Source of the DNA: Himantopus leucocephalus
Lineage: Eukaryota; Chordata; Aves; Charadriiformes; Recurvirostridae
DNA: 64,000 bases
Reading direction: 5' to 3'
NCBI GenBank assembly: GCA_003993805.1
Contig: RSEF01000001.1
Span: forward strand, 59,902,204 to 59,966,203
Shown: positions 63,101-64,000 of the stretch, one piece after another
How positions within the stretch are numbered: the stretch's first letter is position 1
Layout of the letters: the number at the start of each line of letters is the position of its first letter
Program-made: the position numbers and the translations under genes
The notes under the pieces: generated by a model
What the model was told of the DNA's origin: nothing
Database searches by the model: none
The model's input: only the letters and a program-made list of their open reading frames with translations

Positions 63101-63878
63101 TTGTAGTTTTTGGTGGTGCCTTCTCTGCCCACTACTACTATACAGTGTTAGAAAACAACTTAAATTCTCTTTTTAAAGTTTTCTATAAATAATAAAGTGA
63201 TTCCCCTTTTTTAAGAAAATAGCATGAAAATTCAAAACGGCAACAAACCAGGCTGACTAACAGACTGCACAAAGGAGAGAGTCAGCAAATAACAAATGGA
63301 AGTAAGCATCAAAGGTGGACAAGATTTATTTAGGGAGCTCTGTCACTTTTTTGAAACAAATTGAGTACAGCAGTGTTTAGGCCTTTAAGGTTTTAGACTT
63401 TTTTTTTAATAGAAACTTTTAAAGACTTTGGCATAGTGTTCCATTAAATTCAGGTTTCCAAATTATGCTGAAATATGCAGACTTGGTGATGAGAGAATGA
63501 AACGTTATGGAGTACAGGGGGAAAATATTGGAATGATGAAAGCGAAGGGAATTGAATGAATTTTCTACAGTTTTGTTTGCAGAGTGAAAAGATCAAAGAA
63601 ATGTCATGCTAGGAAATATTCTTCGCTAATCTGCGAATGACGGGGGAAAAAAGATTTTAAAAGTCTGCGATGTTCTTATTTTGGTTTGCTATTGTCTATA
63701 ACTTTATTTTGTTTTAAAGCAGATGGCAAGAAGCAGAACCAGACACCTGTCGCCGGATTGAGCATAACCACCCAGCCTTTGGCTCGCCCCTTGCAGCCTT
63801 TGCAGCCAAACCCTGTGCAGCAGACAGGTGTGCCAACAAGTGGACCTTCCCAGACCACCATACATGTATTACCTACAG
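14085..63878 (+). CDS. ATF7IP: ATF7IP (MCAF1), eleven coding exons in the window, 3' end beyond it
   Basis: Activating transcription factor 7-interacting protein is a nuclear cofactor of the H3K9 methyltransferase SETDB1. It stabilises SETDB1 and keeps it in the nucleus, and links it to MBD1 and SUMO-marked chromatin for heterochromatin silencing. The joined exons follow the human protein closely. The start reads MDGTDEPQKKVFKARK; then come an acidic, serine-rich first coding exon, a basic bipartite nuclear signal (RRKRSK ... KRRRY), the conserved helical SETDB1-binding block (exons at 35406 and 37418), a long Ser/Thr/Pro-rich exon (40171), a SUMO-interaction motif (VIDLTLDEEDD) and the start of the proline-rich linker. 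Every exon has AG/GT borders and compatible phases. Codons from 14085 to 42458 total 787. The linker end and the fibronectin III domain lie to the right of the window. The first coding exon is shorter than in human because the mammalian SGD-type repeats are absent. Confidence 0.95.
15139..17089. other. ATF7IP intron 2, 5' part
   Basis: Noncoding intron with several poly-T runs and one undetermined base (N) at 16721 heading a T run of about 20. No gene or recognisable repeat. Confidence 0.6.
17090..18125 (+). repeat. Old, diverged CR1-type LINE body, sense strand
   Basis: A 93-codon frame at 17186-17467 contains a block like AAQLKSTVFKKPRQKTAWLN, which resembles the linker between endonuclease and reverse transcriptase in CR1/L3-like ORF2. 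Downstream, 17700-18120 keeps the order of the 3' ORF2 sequence of CR1 elements: a subtract of the 'gctgaatggctgggg', 'aaaatggcagatga' and 'gaactggaaaaggtac' type. It is broken by many stops. The family is inferred from remembered consensus features; the precise subfamily is unknown. It ends where an antisense CR1 starts. Confidence 0.55.
18130..20299 (-). repeat. CR1 LINE, antisense, about 2.2 kb
   Basis: Read on the + strand, the element begins with the reversed 3' region of CR1 (the 'ttccaacctcctacgcaaag' type block near 18160). It continues through the reverse complement of the ORF2 reverse-transcriptase end, with typical phrases such as 'gcctcctgccctgttgctgtg' near 18355 and 'ccaaaaactggacatagtgc' near 18592, up to about 20290. 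All frames are interrupted. It stops exactly at the LTR start, so the provirus probably inserted into or at its edge. Confidence 0.8.
20300..20683 (+). repeat. 5' LTR of the ERVL provirus
   Basis: This 384-base segment starts TGTCCTGG and ends CCACAACA, the TG...CA ends expected of an LTR and the end sequences typical of avian ERVL LTRs. It is followed after eight bases by a primer-binding site. No clear target-site duplication can be confirmed because the 3' end is missing. Confidence 0.85.
20692..20709 (+). other. Retroviral primer-binding site, tRNA-Lys(1,2) type
   Basis: TGGCACCCAAGGTGGGGC, followed by TCGAA, is close to the primer-binding site complementary to tRNA-Lys(1,2) (TGGCGCCCAACGTGGGGC), with two differences. 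Its position just after the LTR agrees. Confidence 0.75.
21112..22260 (+). pseudogene. gag remnant of the ERVL provirus
   Basis: An ATG at 21112 opens a 144-codon frame. A second, overlapping frame (about 21380-22057) carries an Ala/Pro-rich segment, a Lys-rich block near 21640, an acidic stretch near 21710 and a region with WLLRCWDNG near 21815-21840 that I associate with avian ERVL Gag. The parts lie in different frames, so at least two frameshifts break it. Its product, if any, would be non-functional. Confidence 0.7.
22750..23202 (+). pseudogene. Retroviral protease remnant
   Basis: The frame contains the aspartic-protease motif DTGAECTLIP (Asp codon at 22807), as expected for a retroviral protease, and a downstream ILGIDY block near 22982, which fits the protease C-terminal part and the junction to Pol. 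It ends in a stop at 23200-23202, before the reverse transcriptase. Confidence 0.8.
23220..23988 (+). pseudogene. Reverse transcriptase remnant
   Basis: The frame shows the palm signature YIDD at 23632-23643, a WRLAVDY block near 23322 and LPQG near 23543, all typical of retroviral reverse transcriptase. Stops at 23698-23700 and 23986-23988 interrupt it, in the same frame as the protease. The thumb/connection part between 24000 and 24245 is also broken. Confidence 0.85.
24245..25600 (+). pseudogene. RNase H and integrase remnant
   Basis: Connection and RNase H features: LFTDGSC near 24542, YTDSWMVANAL near 24734 and HADAH near 24889. These are followed by an interrupted integrase with His/Cys zinc-binding residues (about 25020-25150) and a catalytic-core DNGTHF near 25383. 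Stops at 24584-24586, 24944-24946 and near 25081, plus frame changes, make it non-functional. Confidence 0.8.
25621..27289. other. ATF7IP intron 2, middle part
   Basis: I expected a 3' LTR after the integrase and found no second TGTCCTGG...CCACAACA copy. The rest is plain intron with short chance frames, for example at 26701-26949. Confidence 0.5.
27290..28015 (-). repeat. CR1 LINE 3' fragment, antisense
   Basis: The + strand reads 'gcaggttgggagggacttca' followed by 'ctcctgctcaaaatagggtc', the reverse complement of the CR1 3' end, then continues with typical CR1 sequence to about 28015. It is degraded. Confidence 0.8.
28150..28450 (-). repeat. CR1 LINE 3' fragment, antisense, second copy
   Basis: It starts with 'aatcaaagaatcgcctaggt' and 'tggaagggccctttaagatc', the CR1 3'-end signature in reverse, and ends at 'cctcttgtcctgtcac' near 28430. 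It is a separate, younger-looking subfamily from the copy just upstream. Confidence 0.85.
28451..29631. other. ATF7IP intron 2, 3' part
   Basis: AT-rich intron with no repeat or gene recognised. It ends with a T-rich tract and the acceptor TAG at 29629-29631. Confidence 0.6.
29632..29718 (+). CDS. ATF7IP: ATF7IP coding exon 2 (Glu/Lys-rich)
   Basis: An 87-base exon between TTTGTAG and GTATGT, phase 1 in and 1 out. It encodes about 29 residues dominated by Glu and Lys (EEVEEERQKESEEHKEEE). This corresponds by position to the acidic, rapidly evolving linker before the nuclear signal in human ATF7IP (EEEEQVIHEDDE). Sequence identity is low; splice sites, phase and order are the main support. 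Skipping would keep the frame. Confidence 0.8.
29764..32470 (-). repeat. CR1 LINE, antisense, about 2.7 kb with ORF2 relics
   Basis: It opens 'gaatcatggaggttggaagg', the reversed CR1 3' end, only about 45 bases after the preceding ATF7IP exon. On the minus strand, 30051-30368 encodes an ORF2 C-terminal relic (FWASKYKKDVSILERVQCRA), 30875-31057 a reverse-transcriptase piece (SLTSIPGNMTEQVILE, NGFIKGKSC) and 31337-31573 the upstream linker (KGNKKGFYQYTSSKRKTRKN). All are broken by stops. The 5' boundary near 32470 is approximate. Confidence 0.88.
32471..34070. other. ATF7IP intron 3, 3' part
   Basis: Intron with an undetermined base at 32792 before a poly-T run and poly-A runs near 32840 and 33058. 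It ends with TTCCAG at 34065-34070. No gene. Confidence 0.6.
34071..34216 (+). CDS. ATF7IP: ATF7IP coding exon 3 (nuclear localisation signal)
   Basis: A 146-base exon, phase 1 in and 0 out. It encodes SEVSRRKRSKSEDMDSVHSK and then RRRYIGEDYEAE..., near identical to human ATF7IP. Two basic clusters about 14 residues apart form a bipartite nuclear localisation signal. The end (KVDQKLQK-like) begins the helical SETDB1-binding region. Confidence 0.95.
34217..35405. other. ATF7IP intron 4
   Basis: Intron with a short C run near 34310 and a TAA repeat at 35384-35398 just before the acceptor GCAG at 35402-35405. Nothing else is seen. Confidence 0.6.
35406..35543 (+). CDS. ATF7IP: ATF7IP coding exon 4 (SETDB1-binding helix)
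   Basis: Exactly 46 codons, phase 0/0, starting VIQRLLEEKLTALQCAVFDK and ending NKRHKTVLTELQ. Highly conserved with human. The heptad-like Leu pattern fits the coiled-coil segment known to bind SETDB1. Flanked by GCAG and GTGAGT. Confidence 0.95.
35544..37417. other. ATF7IP intron 5
   Basis: Intron without recognised repeats apart from GTTT runs near 37325-37340 and 37380-37400. Confidence 0.6.
37418..37483 (+). CDS. ATF7IP: ATF7IP coding exon 5 (SETDB1-binding, basic helix)
   Basis: 22 codons, phase 0/0: AKIARLTKRFGAAREDLKKR and then QE. It matches human AKIARLTKRFEAAKEDLKKRHE. Skipping would keep the frame but remove part of the conserved helix. Confidence 0.93.
37484..38152. other. ATF7IP intron 6
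   Basis: Short intron with a strong polypyrimidine tract before 38153. An antisense 115-codon frame here is a chance frame over exon 6. Confidence 0.6.
38153..38226 (+). CDS. ATF7IP: ATF7IP coding exon 6
   Basis: A 74-base exon, phase 0 in and 2 out, encoding NAPNAPLSPGKAASDTGNTN and then NATYR with the next exon. It matches the human PPNPPVSPGKTVND...YR segment. Flanked by TTTTAAG and GTAAGC. Confidence 0.93.
38735..38823 (+). CDS. ATF7IP: ATF7IP coding exon 7
   Basis: An 89-base exon, phase 2 in and 1 out: NAGTVRQMLESKRNVGEST and onward. The block is nearly invariant with human (RNAGTVRQMLESKRNVSES). The preceding 508-base intron (38227-38734) shows nothing else. Confidence 0.95.
38824..39877. 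other. ATF7IP intron 8, 5' part
   Basis: Intron; it includes a GGCCAATCAG (CCAAT-like) near 39031 but no CpG-rich context. No gene. Confidence 0.55.
39878..40115 (-). repeat. CR1 LINE 3' fragment, antisense, ending close to an exon
   Basis: It reads 'ctcatagaatggtttgggct' then 'ggaagggacctttaaagatc', the reverse of the CR1 3' end, and runs to about 40115. It lies some 55 bases before the ATF7IP exon at 40171, with a GTTT-rich stretch between. Confidence 0.85.
40171..40809 (+). CDS. ATF7IP: ATF7IP coding exon 8 (long Ser/Thr/Pro-rich region)
   Basis: A 639-base exon, phase 1/1, about 213 residues rich in Ser, Thr, Val and Pro. Conserved stretches such as LPVILHVPVAVSSQPQLLQ and GNVEFISVQS match human. 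This is a disordered region without an enzymatic fold. Flanked by GTGTAG and GTAAGT. Confidence 0.95.
40810..42390. other. ATF7IP intron 9
   Basis: Intron, no repeat or gene recognised, ending CCCCTCAG. Confidence 0.6.
42391..42458 (+). CDS. ATF7IP: ATF7IP coding exon 9, branch point for two isoforms
   Basis: A 68-base exon, phase 1 in and 0 out: ENQTSRPPTDTSANKRTAEG and then TTQ. It corresponds to human ENQTNKTIDASVSKKAADSTSQ. Because it ends between codons, it can join in frame to the next canonical exon at 58710 or to the candidate terminal exon at 43831. Confidence 0.93.
42459..43830. other. Intron between ATF7IP exon 9 and the recombinase exon
   Basis: AT-rich, no CpG-rich promoter and no repeat I recognise. 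It ends ACTCCACACTTCACAG; a branch-point-like TTACTC lies about 15 bases before the acceptor. The pyrimidine tract is modest, suggesting a weak acceptor. Confidence 0.5.
43831..45360 (+). CDS. Candidate alternative terminal exon of ATF7IP encoding a Crypton/DUF3504 tyrosine recombinase
   Basis: An uninterrupted 510-codon segment (509 residues plus TGA). After a CAG acceptor (43828-43830) it is in frame with the phase-0 exon ending at 42458, giving a predicted 1296-residue fusion. There is no ATG until codon 132 (44224), so it looks like a captured exon and not an independent gene. Order by exon residue: SUMO-consensus LKQE (K31), acidic patch (60-66), an N-terminal core-binding segment of the Crypton/KIAA1958/KCTD1 type (from THKQTGWAANLLKQWLAKNG, with PPYNRQICLMKD), then the catalytic half. 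Active-site candidates: R222 and E225 (RGRE), H344 and R347 (HSLR), H370 (TGHRS), Y379 (HYW). A Ser-rich tail ends in VIKQEP (K504), a second SUMO consensus. Known family: Crypton-derived DUF3504 domains occur in ZMYM2/3/4, QRICH1, KCTD1 and KIAA1958. The fusion and its role are my inference. Confidence 0.8.
   Translation, partial: LSEQKVVRCVPYTCGIFDGTTLINCFEKQLKQEETSSENKEAVEAAQTNFNFPEDVLFGLEEEEEDAKSIKNTHKQTGWAANLLKQWLAKNGKDPSFELVPVSELNEILREFYYTVRNHDGNTYSVASYKSMRAGLNRHLKMPPYNRQICLMKDKEFASANMVFVSVLKMLRMQGKDETHHHPPIAAEDLRKIKQSGVLGLHSPLALVNKVWFDLQLHFAKRGREILRDLAPDAFVVEKDKNGRRYAMFRYPGKGKNGEDPHKMGKMYDMPGDPNCPVFSLELYLSKLPPEPPAFYLHPLKLTSEQMQEQPVWYKREPMGVNYLGTMMPRISVAARLSQRYTNHSLRTTTIQLLCEAGLGPREIMAVTGHRSESAIRHYWGAAEVRYRAWSDIMENNAPSYLYSKIPNEVIKESLSGASTSSINHVVLEQSKVLFPKKSVVPPDTNSVTLVPEGHPALNSKSPVLLNHSSSKVFLPKNMASRNLTAGPLQGCCNEPVFIKRVIKQEPMT
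45361..46745 (+). promoter_or_regulatory. Probable 3' UTR and polyadenylation signals of the recombinase exon
   Basis: After the TGA at 45358-45360 the sequence becomes AT-rich with no further long frame. Candidate poly-A signals are ATTAAA at 46049-46054, AATAAA at 46632-46637 and AATAAA at 46739-46744; further ones lie near 50566 and 51810. Use of one of these would end the short transcript. Which site is used cannot be told from sequence. Confidence 0.4.
46764..46803. repeat. GT/CA alternating simple repeat
   Basis: A TGTGTATATGTGTG block directly followed by an ACACACAC-type block, giving an imperfect self-complementary stretch. Confidence 0.75.
49024..49047. repeat. AT dinucleotide microsatellite
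   Basis: An uninterrupted alternating AT run of about two dozen bases in the long ATF7IP intron. Confidence 0.85.
58710..58788 (+). CDS. ATF7IP: ATF7IP coding exon 10 (SUMO-interaction motif)
   Basis: A 79-base exon, phase 0 in and 1 out: SGKVTGSDSGGVIDLTLDEE and then DDGSSQ. The hydrophobic VIDLTL core followed by acidic residues is the SUMO-interaction motif conserved with human (VIDLTMDDEES). It would be absent from the recombinase-exon isoform. Flanked by TTTTTCAG and GTAGGT. Confidence 0.95.
58860..59225 (+). repeat. CR1-type LINE 3' fragment, sense strand
   Basis: It ends with 'cacaagaggttggactacat' and 'ccagaggtcctttctagcca', the forward 3' end of a CR1 element, then a degenerate 'gattctgtgaatt' tail. 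It starts within about 75 bases of the ATF7IP exon end. The 5' limit is uncertain. Confidence 0.7.
59226..63719. other. ATF7IP intron before coding exon 11
   Basis: AT-rich intron with a G run near 60903 and many poly-T runs. No gene or clear repeat. Confidence 0.55.
63720..63878 (+). CDS. ATF7IP: ATF7IP coding exon 11 (proline-rich linker), last one in the window
   Basis: It encodes DGKKQNQTPVAGLSITTQPL and continues to SGPSQTTIHVLPT, matching human DPKKLNHTPV...TSGPSQTTIHLLPT. The acceptor is a tandem AAGCAG (NAGNAG): use of the first AG starts at 63720 and adds one Ala; use of the second starts at 63723 and matches human better. It ends phase 1 at ACAG/GTACC. The remaining exons lie beyond position 64000. 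Confidence 0.92.
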
Positions 63879-64000
63879 GTACCTTCATTTTACAACATTA
63901 TCTGAATGCAGTGACTGCTTTTTTTTTTTTCCCTAAACTAGACTCTATGTTGTGCTAATCTTTTCAGTCTTCCATTCTAGTCAGTTTCCCGTAGCTTTTT
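63879..64000. other. Start of the next ATF7IP intron, cut by the window edge
   Basis: Intron sequence with a poly-T run; nothing else. Confidence 0.6.

Overview
The window is vertebrate nuclear DNA, almost certainly from a bird. Split coding exons with GT/AG borders sit in long AT-rich introns, CR1 LINE fragments dominate the repeats, and there is an ERVL-type provirus with an avian-style LTR (TGTCCTGG... at one end, ...ACCACAACA at the other). I cannot fix the species. Three single N bases (16721, 32792, 48456) lie in or next to poly-T runs.

The only protein-coding locus I can support is ATF7IP (MCAF1/AM), the SETDB1 cofactor, on the + strand and running off the right edge. Positions 1-14077 are its 5' side: two CpG-rich promoter-like segments (about 5230-5760 and 8100-8560), CCAAT/NF-Y boxes, and no coding exon. 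The start codon is at 14085. Coding exons are 14085-15138, 29632-29718, 34071-34216, 35406-35543, 37418-37483, 38153-38226, 38735-38823, 40171-40809, 42391-42458, 58710-58788 and 63720/63723-63878. All phases agree, and they match the human protein up to just before its C-terminal part. The last exons, including the fibronectin III domain, lie outside the window.

The standout is a 1530-base open segment (43831-45360) inside the 16-kb intron between the exons ending at 42458 and starting at 58710. It encodes a complete-looking tyrosine-recombinase domain of the Crypton/DUF3504 family. A CAG acceptor at 43828-43830 puts it exactly in frame with the preceding phase-0 ATF7IP exon. It has no ATG in its first 131 codons, so it does not look like a free-standing gene. 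I infer an alternative terminal exon giving a predicted 1296-residue fusion: the ATF7IP N-terminal and SETDB1-binding half plus a transposon-derived DNA-binding or recombinase domain, replacing the SUMO-interaction motif and the fibronectin III end. The active-site residues R, E, H, R, H and Y are all present with Cre-like spacing.

The rest is intron with repeats. An old sense-strand CR1 (about 17090-18125) abuts an antisense CR1 (about 18130-20299), which is followed directly by a decayed sense-oriented ERVL provirus (20300 to about 25620; 5' LTR and a Lys-type primer-binding site, but no 3' LTR found). Further antisense CR1 pieces lie at about 27290-28015, 28150-28450, 29764-32470 and 39878-40115, and sense pieces at about 12305-12490 and 58860-59225.
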